This document shows, one piece after another, positions 20,011 to 35,077 of a stretch of DNA of 64,000 bases. A program made the translations under genes and the position numbers. Source of the DNA: Prosapia bicincta (taxonomy: Eukaryota; Arthropoda; Insecta; Hemiptera; Cercopidae); assembly GCA_036971475.1 (NCBI GenBank), contig JBAIZL010000005.1:163386886-163450885 (forward strand), written 5' to 3'. Under the pieces are notes generated by a model. The model searched no databases. It saw only the letters and a program-made list of their open reading frames with translations, and was not told where the DNA came from. Every line of letters begins with the position of its first letter. The stretch's first letter is position 1.

Positions 20011-23000
20011 CATTTCTACTCGCTTACATTGTCACTTTATGTTTTTAATTCATGTGAAATCTTAATATATTTTCGAAGCTACACCTTCCAAGTAGACTAC
20101 TCGTAGTTCTTCAAGAAGCTGAAATATTTGTAAATTAATTAGCTTTTAGGCAACTTTAGAAAAAGTAGTAATTTCTAATAAAGGCAACATTGAATTTACA
20201 TGCTAAGGAAAACAAAATATTGCTTTCCAATGTATATTTAGCTTTCTGAATAATTCATTATATGCATAATATAGGTGATATTTAGAGCCCACCTTGCAGC
20301 CCTTAGTCAAAATTGAGTTTTAGCTATAAAAGTTGCGGTTGCTGTACTTATTCAGCAACAAGGTTTATCAATAACACCAATCAATAAAACTTAATTTCCT
20401 GTTACCGGAGACGTAATATTTCAAATAGACCTGTAGCCATACTCTGTAACACGTCAACAGGGATGTTTCTTTGTACTACATTCCCTAATAGTAAAGCTAA
20501 TGGGGACGAAACCGTGGTCTTAAGTTACAACTATATAGTATATACAACTAAATCAACTAATTACGGAAATAAGAAAATTTACAACCCACATGGGCAAGCT
20601 GTGGAGTCTTTTGAACTGACTACAAAAAAGGAGGAGTTTCTGTATTCGATCCGTATGTTTTTTTAAATGTTTGTTCCACGATAGTTTTTAATCGATCATA
20701 GTAATTTGGCTTGGAGATAAAATAGGAACCCTCCCGGTGGTCCTATTATAGCTACATTACAATCCATTTTGAGACAATAATATGCTATTTTAAAAAGTTT
20801 GAAGTGACTTTTTTTAAACAAAGATTATGAATATAAAGATAACTATTAAGCAAAATAAACAAACAAAGTATTTATATAATGTAGTATTATACCACATATA
20901 AAAATAACACTGAAAAACATAAGTGTAAAATACTACTAATTAATGAATTTTCCTCATCTTAGCAGATTTTTTTCAATGGTCTTCCCATATTGATGTATAA
21001 CTTGGTATAACTCGAACGAGATAAGCCAAAATAAATAAACATTGAAAATACAATGAACTAAAAACGATTTAGATCATTTACAATAAGCAAGATATTCAAC
21101 TATTCCCAGGTGAAAACTTCATTACTTCACTAATTATTAAGAGATAAATTCATTAAATTGAACCTTACTATCAATTTTAACTTTATTTAACTTTATTAGT
21201 GATTTTTCTAAACGTTTTTTCTAATAACCATTAAAGATAGCATTATTGTATATTTGCCGGGGATTTTGCATTAAATGATTATCAACACTTTTTTAAAACG
21301 AAATGCAAAAGAATAAATGCAAACTAAGAAATAATATGTACGATTTTAGGAAAATCCATCAAGTAAATTTCGAACATAAGTAAATCAATAAATCGTCTGA
21401 AAAAAACCGATATGTTTATTGTATTCTTTAAGTGTGTGTCAATTATTTGAATAACTATCAAGCAATATGATTAGAGGAATATATAGGCCTACATCGGAAA
21501 TTTGTAACGATAAATATTGACAGTTTTGCCAACATAATCAACGGCATGAAACAAAATTCAAATGAAATGTAGACAGGAATTAGAGACCATACCTCCAAAA
21601 ATGAAGAAATACTTTATTAAATACAAAAAAAAAAACAGAACCGACCTAAACAACCCGAATATATAATTTTTACTTTCTAAACGTAAACAATAATTTTTAA
21701 TCGTCTTTTATTTACTAATACATCAAATCTACTCCATAAATTTCCGGAGCAATCAACTTTTTGATAGCTTGATTTCCCATGATTAATTATAGTGAGCCAT
21801 AGAATTTTCTCATGAAAATTTCATTTGTTCGATATTATGAGATTATGAGGGACAATAATTGATCTTTGTTCTCGGCATAGATCACACAGTATGTGACTGC
21901 ATATTTTTCGTTCAGATAAACATATTATGGTCAATTCGTCCTTCTTTGAACGATTTACAAGGAATGCGATTGCTGTAGATGCTTATAAATATAAGAGATA
22001 ATATCTCCTTAAACCTTTTGAATCATAAATTTAATAAATTGCTTATATCAATTAAGTATCGGAAAAAATGTTGAATAGCGTTTTGATTATGATTGAATAT
22101 GTGTTTATATCGTAGTTTGTCATGTCCTCTCAGACTCAAGACTTAAAAGTGAAGTGGTTTTGTTTCAGTTGATCTGATTTTACACCTTTTTTAGTGCTTT
22201 TATTGAGGCAAACCTGTTGTTTTGGGTTCAAAGTTATTTCACTTCAAACTACATTCCCAACTATCGTTAAATCACTGGATTAAGATCATTGTTTGAGCTA
22301 TGCAACCACAATAAGCTTTGTTCCGAATGTTGTTGGTCTAGTTCCGTCATCTTGACAATCAAAGCCAAGGACATGTTAGCTGCGCGTCTCTCCCTTACAA
22401 AATGGGAGAGTTGCCGCAGATAATTTCTGCATGCATGGTGTAATTTTCTATTATGGGATACTTGGGAGTAGTAGACTAAATAATGATTTTAGTTAATCTA
22501 TAAAATATCATTTTTAATGTTTCAAATCTATTGTTCCTGTACTGTAAGAAATGGTACAAGTGGCTTTCAGGGTTGTTTAAAATAAGTATCCCTGGGCAAG
22601 GGGATCTTTCCCCTAAACAGAAATTCTCTCCCAGACTACTTGTTCTCCATATCGGATAACTTGGAAGTTGTTCAAACCCAACCGGAGACTACGCCTGTCC
22701 TTACGACTATTACCCTTAGAATGCGGGTTAGACGCCGTGAGGTAATGGTTTACAAAACATATTCCGCCACTCAAGTGGTATAATATTAAGGTGTGAGATT
22801 TTGTTAGTACTTCATAAATATAGTCATTACATAGCATACTTAGTTTTATTTTTTCTGCATCATGAGACTGAGTATACAAATATTTAAAAATGTGCGTCAT
22901 GTCTCCTGGATTTACCTACTTATACTTAGTTTACTTGGTTAACTCTAATTGTTTTCATACTTAAATATGTTATGTAAAACAGATTTCACACGAGAAGAAA

Positions 23001-23149
23001 GTTATGTATCTATCAAACGAGAAATATTGGTTGAAAAAAATTCGAGAAAATACAAACCCAAATTTACAACACACTCGAAAGCTTTGCTGTAACTCCAGGT
23101 GTTTCTAGAAAACATACTACTATAACAAGATACTTTACACAATACTTTA
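20011..23149. other. A+T-rich stretch without recognised genes
   Basis: Nothing with coding motifs. A less A+T-rich patch at 22590-22765 is unlike its surroundings but matches nothing that I know. Confidence 0.55.
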
Positions 23150-23390
23150 TACTAAATATTGTTACATTATATAGTATATACTATGTACTAGACCTATATA
23201 TTCTATACCATATACTATATACCATGTAGATACCATGTGATTCTATATACCATAAAACACATATCATCTATTATATACTACGTACTAAGTACAATATATC
23301 ATATATTATGTTCTGTTTTCAGTATACAATACTACACACTGCAAAATACATAAAATATACCATATAAAATAGTATGACCAATATATTAGA
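23150..23390. repeat. Low-complexity TATACTATATACCATGTA-type repeats
   Basis: Irregular runs of TACTATATA, TACCATGTA and ACTATGTACTA without a fixed period. Confidence 0.75.
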
Positions 23391-26300
23391 GGACAAACTG
23401 ATTTGTTTACCAAATCAACCATGGAAACGTTTTAAATGGAATAAATATAACCACATTGAAAAAAATTCTACCGTAAATAATTTACTTTTACACTTTAAGT
23501 AATGAAATACAATTTGAAATAAATCTTGACTTTTACTTCTGCACTTGCAATTCATTTTAATCCTCTGTCTAAAAGCGATGGCATAAAGGCTATAATTATT
23601 ATGGTTGCCAATTCAGAGAATGATTGATATATTTTTACTTCGGTAGAAGTATAAATATATGGTTATCATAGTTTGTAGTTAATTTTAATACAACAATTAA
23701 AACAATATTCGGATTTTTATAACAAAGGTATTAAGGGTAAATTCAAGTATCTATGTAAATACAAATAAGCTCAATGATATAAAAAAATCGACCCAACAAT
23801 GCTGACGAAACTTGTGTAATAACAAAGGTGTTAAGGGAAACCCATAAATCTTTTGTAACAAAAGCTCAAGAGTTATGAGTAGTGTTGTGTCAGCTAAAAG
23901 CATTACGATTGCACGTCACCTCGGTCCATCTTTCCCCCCAACCTAACCATACATCACTAACTGCTGACAGGCTAATGTCGAGTATATTGACAGATTTTGA
24001 CAAATGTTGTGTCATTAGGTCGGATGTTTGTCAGAATAACAGAGTGTCAAATGAAAGGGCTAAAAACGGTAACTATCGACCGCAAGTAAACAAAAACCTT
24101 GAAGAGATATTTGTCAACATGTTTCCATATGAATGCTGTCGTTTTGACAACTCAAACAACCGCCTGGGATGTTTTTCACAGTAAAATCCATTTATTCGGA
24201 AAAAATTTGAGATTTGGTTATTATTTTTTATCTAGTCTTCGTGAAACATGGAGGGTAACATTCAATGGGCATATTAACAGTTAATTTATATACGCTCGTT
24301 ATTCGATGCATGGGTGAAGTAGCACTGAATTTCATGATCAATGATTTTACTCTGTAAGAAAGTATTAATTTCTCTTTTAATTAAAATGTTCTTTTAAATG
24401 AATTCTCTAGAAAGTACTAAATTATTTCAATAGAGCTCTCTGATAAAAATCAATGTTTTTCCCTTCTCTAGTAATGAGCTCAGCTGTAAAAAAAAAAATT
24501 AAATTTTCCGTATAAAATTAATATATCAAACTGAATATGTATTGGTTTAAAGTACAAAATGTTTCTTAATTTGTAGGCTAAAACAAATAAATGAAATTTA
24601 TCATTACATAAACTGGATCTCTTGGTATATTATGATGTGTATAGTTTTTACATGGATACCTGTTTTTTTTTTCAATTCCTTCTATTAGCTCTCACTCTCC
24701 TCTTATATAATATATCTTTTACAAATTTTCAATCGTTGATAAAAATACGTTTTTATTCATCCATTCAAGTTAAAATACATCTCTTTTAACATGTAGTGGA
24801 TGAGAATTGATGTTAATACATTTTTTTTCAAACATTCATTCTAAAATTAATTTATAAAAATTTGGCGAGATTTTGTAGGATTGGAACTGAATATCTTCAT
24901 GTTTGAAGTCTAACGCTTTGGAACTGATCCAACTTTCTATTAGATAGAAATATACTTTTCAAAAATGTATATGAATTTTGCTTTCGCCCTTATCTGGTTG
25001 CTATTGATACCTCCCTTGCACAATCTTTAATTGTTTGTTGCTATGGTTACCACACAATACCATTAATAATGCTCTAGAATTAAAAATAAATGAAAAAAAG
25101 TAAATTAAACAAACAAAGTGGATTGACGATATCGAACATTTCTTCACAAACGGACAGTGTGAAAGGAAAGAAAAACAAAAAACTAAATCCAAGTGATGAA
25201 AAAAATAAAACGTAAAAACAAACACAAATAATAGTCCAAAAGCATACACAGAAAGGAAAATGGGAATTGCAAAGAAATTGGTTTTCTATTTTGCAACTTA
25301 ATTTTGTTATTTTGACATATGTATATACATATTTAAAATAATTGTAATTATAAAATAAAAAGAAACTAAAATGAAATATTCTTTATTATTAAAGTAAGAG
25401 TTGACTTAATTTTTATTCCATATGATTCAAAAATTAATTCGACCGAGTGTTTGGATATAACGTATGGTGATATAATATGAGAGTGGTGTTAGTTTGGTAA
25501 TATGCTCACTGTTCTGAAAAACATTCGGTTATAATGAGACGTTATATACCACAATTAGTGAATATATGAAATCTTTGTTTCCCCTTTATTTAAATATTAT
25601 TGGCGAAAACGCAAACCAGGATATGGATAACTTTGTTTTAGTGATAGTGGATGTCCGGGCAGCTACAAATTTACTAACTTACCTCTTACTTTAGAAACGC
25701 ACTCATGATTGACAACCACGTTAGGAGGGCCAACCTGTCAACAAGAGTGAAGATTTCAGACTCCATGAGCATCCCAGCTTCCAATAGGTCTCTAGCAATT
25801 ACTTGAACTACAAAAAAAAGGAAAAAACTTTGGCCACTGCGCTCATGCTATACTGATGTGGTTGTTTTGTGGACTTGTGTTCATCAGTCCTTATTACACG
25901 TGATGTAGACCTCATTGCAACATTTGGTCATTTCATTATTAGATGAAAGATGTGGTATGTGATGGCTGCTCCTTCATTACAGGACTAGGAACGTAAACGC
26001 AACCCGGCAAACACATCCGTCAGCCTACTCTCCTAATACAGGACTGACTATTAACGCAAAGTCTTACATATAAAAAAGTTTATAAGCCATAGTTTGTTGC
26101 CACCTAATTAGCCCAACAAAAAAAAGGCAATCGAGGGGGAATCTGATTTTTTGTAGGAATGATACCAACACAACAAATTAATAAAAATACTGTTAGGCGT
26201 ACTGATGGCGGGCGTGATTTAAAGGTATAATTTTCAGTAGTTTTTTTCTTATATCTCATATGTATCATTACTAATTTAAATTGCCAAACATACAAAACTA

Positions 26301-26845
26301 TTAGATAAAATCTGTGACTATAAAAGTTCGATGTAATATTTTTTTTATTAAAAGTTTTAATATTATGAACTTTACAGTTTTTTGAAACAAATAGTTAACA
26401 TCCAAATTATTGTGTAGGTTTTTTCGTCGCCATTTCGATTTATAAAGCATAGGTTCGTACTTATGTAATACCAGAATTACCGTAATGAGATGCAAGATTT
26501 TTAAAGGGCCTAAGGAATGTGACGTTCTGGAGAGTCAAGGAGGGTGAAATAGGTTAAAACCAAAAGACTAATTCTAATTTTCTTTCCTTACTCTCTCTCT
26601 CCCCTTGTCTACCTCTCTGTCATGCTAGCCTTAAACAATTACTTCCCCTCCCGATCACATTCTCCTCACTTCAGTAACACTGAGTAATCAGTAGCATTCG
26701 ATTGTATGTGTTCTTGGGCTATTCTTTTACATTGTCCGCTCCATATTACTATTTGTATGAATACTAGTACAGAAGGGAAGCGGGAAATAGTAAATGCCAG
26801 CTTAGCAAGTGAAGGTTGCAAGAAACATCTATCCTCTGTTACAAT
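23391..26845. other. A+T-rich stretch without recognised genes
   Basis: Short frames only. An open frame at 23882-24184 has no recognisable motif and no supporting context, so I leave it out as a gene. Confidence 0.55.
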
Positions 26846-26922
26846 CACTCACATACAAACAAACTCACACACAAACACACACACACAAACACACTCACAC
26901 ACAAACTCACTCACACACATAC
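26846..26922. repeat. CA-rich microsatellite (CACACAAA variants)
   Basis: Irregular CACACA and ACAAAC runs over about 75 bp. Confidence 0.9.
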
Positions 26923-28229
26923 CTACAAAAAAGTTTTGCAAAAGCATTTATTATTTAACAATAACAATTAATAATTAACAATTAAAAAGTTTAATTATTA
27001 TTAAAACTAAATACATAACAAGTTTAACAAGTTTTGTATATGAAGACGAATGAAATAACTTTGAAATTTATAGCTAACTGCCATAGCTTGCATTCAATTA
27101 CCTATATAAATTTATCCTTAATGGTTCTGGTAATGTATAGCACTGCCTAACATATAAATCTGTACTTTTCCTATCCATATAAGAAGTGCGCCTACAAACA
27201 TGTAGTTTTCCTGTTACAAATCTCTTAAATAAACTATTCGCACACAACGACGTCAATATCCTCAAATGGTATTCTTTAATATAACTTAAACTATTCCTGG
27301 TCCTCGCGTTTAACCTATGCCGGAACCTCGTTCTCTGTTTCTATGGACTCTATGTCGATTTTTCATAACCTACAGAGTTAACAGGGAATCAAAAAAGCTC
27401 TAATACTGTGCTAAATGCTTTCAATGCGGTGTGTCATTTCGACGTCTACTAATATCTAGTCGGCCTGATATAAAAATATATCTTTGAATGGAAAGAGTTC
27501 AGTAGATACTGTCTCTTCCCCATCCAATTTTGCCTAATTTGTCGTTTACACAAATGAACTTTCGATTCGAAAGTGTTCAATATTCTATGACGATTTAGCT
27601 GTTGCATCAGTCTATCGAGCACATCAATACACCAACCTTCCATCTATACTTACTTGCGGACAAGCTTTCTTTACCCTGTTTAGAGAGTGCACACTGCAGT
27701 TAGTATTAATGTACATCTTTTGTAAAACTACTGTTCTAAACCCCTGCAGAATTTTACCCGTTGAGCAACACTTAACAGCCTTAATAGCCATTACGGATTG
27801 CCAGTAAATTTTAGAAGTATATATTGTTTTAGTAACTATAGTAACTTAATACTACTTTAGAATATTTTTTTAAATGAAATTTTTAACGTCTCCTGTAAAA
27901 GTCCTTAAATGTTTTTTTAAAAGTTACTTGAGACTAAAGTAGCTTATTACCTAATGTTTGTCTTTAATACTTAGAGTTCTGTAGGGGATATAGCCCACTA
28001 AAATAACCTTGATCCGTACCTTGTCTATGAATAAAGTTTTACATCAATATTAAATTGTTTTAATTTGCTTCATATTTTATTTGTATCTTATCCAAACTAG
28101 GAGGTGATTTAAAGATGTTATTTCGTAAAAATTCAGATATTTAAGTATTTTAATGAAATAAACTATAAAAAAATAACATAATTTATAAGGGATTTCAAAT
28201 TGATTTGAATCTAAATTAAATGAACAAAC
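26923..28229. other. A+T-rich stretch without recognised genes
   Basis: No supported feature seen. Confidence 0.55.
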
Positions 28230-28494
28230 CATTGTGCTTTGAAGCAAATTACTTTTTTGAGGTAGATTTTTGCTTGATAAACTCATTTTTGTCTGCTATA
28301 TTCCTAGTGCAGAATAAGAACACATGTAGAGGTGTATGCAACGTACGTATTCAGTTATCTGTAATGCAATCTAATCTCAAAACGCAAGACAATTTCCTGA
28401 AAGTTTTTCCTCTCTGAAAGAAATTCCCAGAGCACGCATCTGGGACAAACAAGATGTAACCACGCTACATAGTGCCTGGGCGCAGAGCTCATGC
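28230..28494 (+). repeat. Dispersed repeat family, copy 1
   Basis: About 265 bp align in direct orientation with 60431-60709. Shared landmarks include TTTTTGCTTGATAAA against TTTTTGCCTGATAAA, TTGTCTGCTATA, GTACGTATTCAG, CTCAAAACGCAAGACAAT, AATTCCCAGAGC and a final GCTCATGC. It has no open frame and is probably an old interspersed element of unknown class. Confidence 0.85.
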
Positions 28495-31300
28495 AAACGT
28501 ATTTTTTGTAGGAAATAAATAAACTTCCGAATTATACCAAATGTGTTAAAACCACATCTTAAAGTTATCTCAGGCATTTATGTTAAAGGCTTTATTTGGA
28601 AGAAATGACCGGATTGAAAACATGAGTTCAATAAAGATAAATATGCTCAAATTGAGACAGATATCAAATATGAAGGAGTCAGTACAGAAAAATGGCTTAT
28701 TGGTAAATAGGAATTTTCCTCTCTTTATCAAGAGCAATTATTGTAGGTAACGGTTGAGGGAAACGTTAGTAATAATTTCTCTATCTCAAATGCAGAGTAA
28801 AGAAATATCTTTTAACTGATTTCCCATTGTTGTAATTTAGTATCCCGTTTAATCCACCAGGAGTGTGCGTTTTTTACAATATATTTAAGCGTTTGAAATC
28901 AGCTGGTTACCAGTTAAATCATTAACAATTTAACAGTCGCAACCAATTACCACATTTTCCTATGGTGTTTACTTGTTTGAAAATTAATTATTAGGTTATA
29001 CATTACAAGGTCTACATTAAAAAAGTTACGACTGTGATCCATTTTATTTTTGTTGTCATTAACAGTTGAAAACCTTCTCACACTTAAGCACCAACGTGCT
29101 TCTTAACTTTATCCCACAGGAATTGCCAGCAGTTTCCTGTTTTTTCCCTTTTTTATATCTTTTATATTGGATTTTATAAATGTCTCTGAGCCAGATGTTA
29201 TTGTGATCCGCGCAATGAATTACGTAGTTTCAAAATATTGGATCTTATTATTGGTTTAGTTTTTGCTTTCATCTAGTCAGTTAACCAGGTAGACAAGGAT
29301 GGTTTGGTGGCCCTAGCGGTAGAGTGGTAGCAGGTAGGATAACGGAGCAGGGCTGTTAGTCTCAGACTAGCAACAAGGAAGTTTGTTTGTTTGGGACGGA
29401 TATAAGGCGGTTTGTTAAACAGATGGGAATTGGATTTAAAAATAATTTTACCAATACGTTAATTTTTACCGGGAATGTATTTGACACTACGAAACTTAAA
29501 ATGTCCCTTCAAGGGAAACTTTAAAAATATTCTTATTCCTTTAAATCTAATTACAAAACAACCGACGATAGACTATAGAATGACCTAAGTATAAATTATT
29601 AATCTGAAAGTGTCGAAAACTGTGAGGGAGAGAGCTGTCGCTGGTGGGGGGGGGGGAATGTTTGGTTCTAAAACCATTTTTTTAGGAGTTGAGGCATTAT
29701 TTAGATGAGAGACTAAAATTATCTGTGAATGACTTACCAGCAAACAATATCTATGAATGTGTCCACTCCAGACTATAAAAAAGAGTGGGTGGAAATAGTT
29801 TTCTCCCTTTTGGAACAATTTCAAATGATATGGAATGATATTCAATGATTTGTATTTTACACAAATATTGATATAAAATTTATTCAATTTGTATTTAATT
29901 AAATATTTAATTCAAAAAATAATATATAATATGTAATTTATTTTTACATCATTCGATTCATTTAAATGGTTAAATGAAATTTTGGCCAGCACATATTTAA
30001 TAGATTTGTAAAATATACAATAAAATAAATTTTATAAAGAGCTTCTTGTTAATGCAGGTTTTTATTTAGTTATTAGTATTTGTAAGAGTATTCAATACAA
30101 ACATTTCAAAGTAGCATTAGAATTCGCGATTTACTTTATTTTACTACCACTAAATAAACATAGTTCAATTTAAAAGAAAAACTAAATACAAAACGAAATC
30201 CAATGGAAACAGTTTTAAATATGAATATTGCTTAAATTTAAAAGTAAAACCCATTCAGTTAGAACATACAAATTACACCGAATATTCAAATTACTCCGGA
30301 CATATGATCAGAGGGATTTGCATGTCCGGTAAGGTAACACTGAAACCACTTCTGGCTACATAACTAGATTTAAATATGCAGTAACGTCAAATATAGTTAT
30401 CACGCATTAAAATGCGTTCCATTATTGCAAGTAAAACCTCATCCACTGTATACTCACAAAGTTTCCGATATCTGACGTAACAATGGCCAGAAGTGTAGAA
30501 TAAAACACAGCCAGTATGTTTCGTATAGTACTCCGAGAGTCGTGAACCTGGATGTTATCGTCCTTTGTGGAGACAATTCTTTGTAGGTCTTAGTTTATGG
30601 AAAGCTTTATGTGTGAATAGAGAGTGCCTTATTTAAGGTAAAGAAATGGCGGTACTTTATGTGTCATTACTCACGCAGAAATATCTTCTTTCTGTAGTTC
30701 CTGACAGTTTCGAATATAGTCTACGATGAAGGGATTTTACTTTTTTTACAGCTGAGCGGAGGCGAGAGGTAGTCATGCCAAACTACGGTCTTAACATTAT
30801 TAGCCGTGTAATTCTCCACAGTCCAGCTTCTCTCTTTCCAAGAATTTTTTCTGTGTGTTCTACAACTCAGTATATTTCCAAGGTATATGCTCCTTATCTT
30901 TACAGAATTTAACGTCTTTGTCTTATTTCCCTTCTTCTGAGCACTTCAGCATCACCAGTATGTTCCATTCATTAGATCTGCAGTCACTGCAACCCCAGCC
31001 CCCACCCCTTCAAGGAAGTTCTATATTGGTATCAGCGAATCGACAAATTGTTCAACTGCCAAGGAAGAGTGTTATCTATTAAATGTTTTAATTCCGTTGT
31101 AATTTTTTTTTTTTAATTTTTCGAATGGAAATATTTTAAAAATAGAGATGAAAAAATTGAAATAACGTGTTCTTTTAAATTGATAATTGAAGTATTCTTG
31201 GCGTTAATAAATGTGGTTGCTGATCAACTGAGATTTTTATAACATGAAAATAATTTTCAATAAAAAAGAATAAAAGAAGCATTGCAGCAAACTGTGTTTG
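28495..31300. other. A+T-rich stretch without recognised genes
   Basis: A patch at 29300-29385 (GTGGCCCTAGCGGTAGAGTGG) faintly resembles a tRNA A box but has no matching B box. A run of 11 G lies near 29646. Nothing else seen. Confidence 0.5.
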
Positions 31301-31359
31301 ATATCAGTTCCCTAAATATCAGTTACCTAAATATCAGTTACCCTAAATATCAGTTACCC
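31301..31359 (+). repeat. Short tandem repeat of ATATCAGTTACCCTAA, four copies
   Basis: Four units of 16-18 bp differing by one or two bases. Confidence 0.93.
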
Positions 31360-33199
31360 GTTGACATAGTGTAATCCATTTGCTATCTTTCATATGGAGA
31401 AATGTTCCTAGGTTTAAAATTTTGTAAATTATTTCAGATTTGTGGGTGTTTCAAGCGCAAAATGTTTATATGACAACTTAGTAGTATGTAAGGAAATATT
31501 TACATAAATATATAAGAGAAGTGTGTTTCTAGACCGTGAGCTAGAGTTAGTGATTAGGGTCAGCACTTGGACGCTGGAGAACAAAGTATTCTTTTTTTAG
31601 AGCTTTGTTACTGGAATTATTACTTTATTATTTATACTTTGGATGAATTTGCAGCACTCGCTCAAATACAATACGTAATCATTTATAGTTAATATTTACT
31701 TCATCCTTTAATACCTTAAAACAAAAGATCTTTTTAAAAAGCGACATGAAAATACCCACGAGGAAAATAAACACGCACTGTAGAGACATCAATGACGGTA
31801 AAATCAATGCTGTTCAATCAATAGTCCTAGTAGCCAAATCATATTCAGGAAATTAATTCATTGCCCAGAGGTGCCATCAATACTCTACTGCTCTGACAAG
31901 ATTTCATTAGTTTAATCCATATAAATTGATTTCTAGACACAAATCATGTTTGCATCCATTTATTATTACATCATACTGTTCAAAATATTTGCAACTCTAT
32001 ATTAAACTCTCGACATTTTCCTGAAGTGTATTGTAAACTGCTTGTTATAACAACAATGGCGCTTGAATCTAACAAAATGCTTTCTAATTAGTTGATATGT
32101 ACTTTTTTAGTTGATATGCACATATCCTGTCGTATCAGCTGTGAGATGATGTATTTTGGAATCTATGGGGAATCATTACGCAAATAAAACTAGTCAGAAG
32201 ACTGCTGTTGGATTTGGTCTGGTCACCTAATTCCCAATATTCTGTATTTGACTGCTTCATATTTTCCAAAATCGTACGATTTTTCTCATCCGTTTAAGTT
32301 TTAAAGACGTTTATTCAACTCTTCATCTTTGTTTAGGTTTCCTAAATTGTCTTTATTAGAAAACATTCTAGAGGTTAGTTTGTGTAACAGAAATATAAAT
32401 CTGCGTAAAACAAATTTGTTATGGAGAGAAGACGAGCATTGCTGAAGATTAAGCTTTAGGTGGTCGATGAGTAATATACCAAAACTATTATTAAGAAAAT
32501 TTTTGAATAAAACAAACAATGCACTTAGAATCCAACAAAAAAATAAATGGAAAAATAGTAAATAAATAGTAAACAAGTTAGATAGTCTTTTGTAATATAA
32601 AATTTTTCATATAATCACCCGTAACACAGCGTTCACTTTTTTTCGATATGTAATATTACATCTTTATATTTTCTCAGCATAAATACAAGATCGATATAAT
32701 GTTGACATTATTCTCTGTGTTTATGAACTGAGAGAAACAAACTAAAGTTTTACATTACACTCCAAAGTTGTAAATAACTTGTCTCGTTGCTTTGGGAAGT
32801 TGGGCTCCATATTGGAGGTAATACATTTTGCACAAGTGTACACAGCAAGTCAGTGTATGTATTTACCTTCTATGCAGCATTCTTAATAGTAAAGAGACTA
32901 AGAGCATCAACAGCTGACTATTAACAATATTACTATCTTTTATAATTAATATTTTTCTGTTGGCAATTAAAACCTTCTGTTCGCAATAATAACGGATTTT
33001 TATATATTGCATTGCCTTTTTAACAACACAATATCTCTCTTGAGAAGAAGATTGTTTAGTAGCTTAATACCAAGAGCCTATTATCAATAAAAACTACTTA
33101 TTGAAAAATACAAACATCTATTAACACTCATTGCTGTAATCAGCTGCTTAGTAGTAACAATTAAGAAAAACGGGCGATACTCTAATGGGCGGCGGAGAA
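31360..33199. other. A+T-rich stretch without recognised genes
   Basis: No supported feature seen. Confidence 0.55.
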
Positions 33200-33855
33200 T
33201 GAAAAATAAATTTGTGGCGTACTGGATCATTTCTGTAAAGATATTCTCTTTTTAGAACTGATCAGACTCATCTGGCCGACACGGTGTTCTATCTACGATA
33301 GAGTTGTCACCTTGGTGGTGTAAAAGAAATATATATATGTAGTGTTCTGGATGACTTCCATAATGACGACCTCTTGCATGGACGTGGGATACTCAACTGG
33401 ATGGTACTGCGTTCAATGGAAGAATTGTCAAGTTGTCGCAGTAAGAGGTATATATCTGTAGCCTCTGGATGTTTCCATAACGACGACAATTGCTGGAAAC
33501 TCTAGGGGGAGTAACCGCTTTATATGGGAGATTTGTCACGTTGGCGGAGTATGAGTAATAAATCTGTAGCGCACTGGATCACTTCCACAATGACGACATC
33601 TAGCATGCACGTGTGATACTCAACTGGGGGGGGGGGGTACTGCGTTCTATAACAGAAATTGAACGTAGGCTAAAGAATGGTAATATATCTGTAGAGCTCT
33701 TGTTGACTTCCATAAAAAAAAGACACATTGCTGGAACTGACTAGACTCTTCTGACCGGCATGGCGTTTTATTAGAGTTGTCACCTTGGTGGAGTAAGAGT
33801 AACATATATCTATCGTTCTGGAAAAGTTCAATAAAGACGACACCTTGCAATTATA
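33200..33855 (+). repeat. Degenerate tandem array of about six ~105-125 bp units
   Basis: Each unit contains a version of TCTGTAGCGCACTGGATCAC, then TTCCATAATGACGAC, and often GAGTTGTCACCTTGGTGGAG and GATACTCAACTGG. Clear starts are near 33213, 33338, 33456, 33562, 33689 and 33808. A G12-13 homopolymer interrupts one unit at about 33627. Non-coding as far as I can see. Confidence 0.88.
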
Positions 33856-35075
33856 AATGTTATATATTAGGCTTTTATATTAGTTTCGGCTCATTGCCAA
33901 ATTGTAAGAAATTGGAAAATATTTCATGGGGAAACACAAAAAATTCAACAACTCAGAATTTATTATAGAATTAAACAAGAAAAATAATAAGCTAATAATA
34001 AAGAAACAATAACAAAATATTTTCCTCCTTCTAATCCTATAATAGATCTGAGGTGATAAATTGTTTGTTTTCTTATGAAATATCTGACAGTTACTTCCAA
34101 TTTGGCAATGACCCTTTAAAATAATATAACAGCCAAACCTGTGTCAAAAGTTTTGAAGATAGTCTTATTTGGAAAGTATCTCTTATTCACGAAGTTTGAG
34201 AAAAGAGCTAAGAATAAGTAGAAAAATAAGATTTTCGTTGTATATCTTTACTTATTAAATAAGCGTAGTAAAATTACTGTTACGATTATCAAAATCTCCA
34301 TTTCACTAATGCAATAACCTATAAATTTCAACACCATTTCTTTAGTTACAACATGTTTCGATTTGATGTCTAGTTAAGTTACATATATCGAATACAAATG
34401 CATTTCTAGCGTTCTGACAACTGATTTGATTCAGCTTTGAGTAATAATGTCAGTTTTAAGAATGATATTATCTGTAATGGGTTAATTAACTCAGAAAATG
34501 TATTTTTGTTTTGTACATCTTGAGGTTTTTTTTAAACAATTATAATTATTGATATCACCTGACGAAAAACTCTAATATTTCTCCACAGACGTGTTTCACA
34601 CTAGATCAATCCATTGCTCATTGCTGTAAATCACGGACAAGACTCCAGTGTGTGTATATTAAATTGTGTATTGGCTAAATAAATATTATAGCTACAATAC
34701 CAAACTAAAACTAGGGTTAACTAAGCTGACTCCAAATTGGAACTGACTTGCTACGAAGGATTTGTGACTGGACTCAACCTTTCACAGGAATGGAGTCGTA
34801 AGGGATGAAGGATTTGACATGGAGACATGTAAAATTTATAGCTTTTTATACAATTATAAATTGTTAAACTCTATTTTGCTACAATGTTTATAAAAACTGT
34901 ATATAAAATATGTCAGTTTGTTTCAGTCTGTATGACGTATTCGTAAATTTAGTCTTTATAACGTAAATTTAGTTCTAAAATTGAGCCAGCCTAATAGATT
35001 GCAAAAAATGTTGAAATATAGAAATTAAAACGAATTCATATTTTTCCTTGAAATGCTTCTAACGGAAAATAAGAC
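33856..35075. other. A+T-rich stretch without recognised genes
   Basis: No supported feature seen. Confidence 0.55.
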
Positions 35076-35077
35076 TA

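Noticed and set aside
20463..20666. 67-aa open frame
   Set aside because: Ordinary length for chance, no family motif, no splice or promoter context.
22590..22765. G+C-richer patch with an open frame on the minus strand
   Set aside because: No recognisable motif, and a TTTGAACAACTTCC stretch is a poor B-box match. Composition alone is not enough.
29300..29385. tRNA-derived SINE with an A-box-like GTGGCCCTAGCGGTAGAGTGG
   Set aside because: No B box at the right distance, no cloverleaf and no A-rich or repeat tail, so the similarity is too weak.
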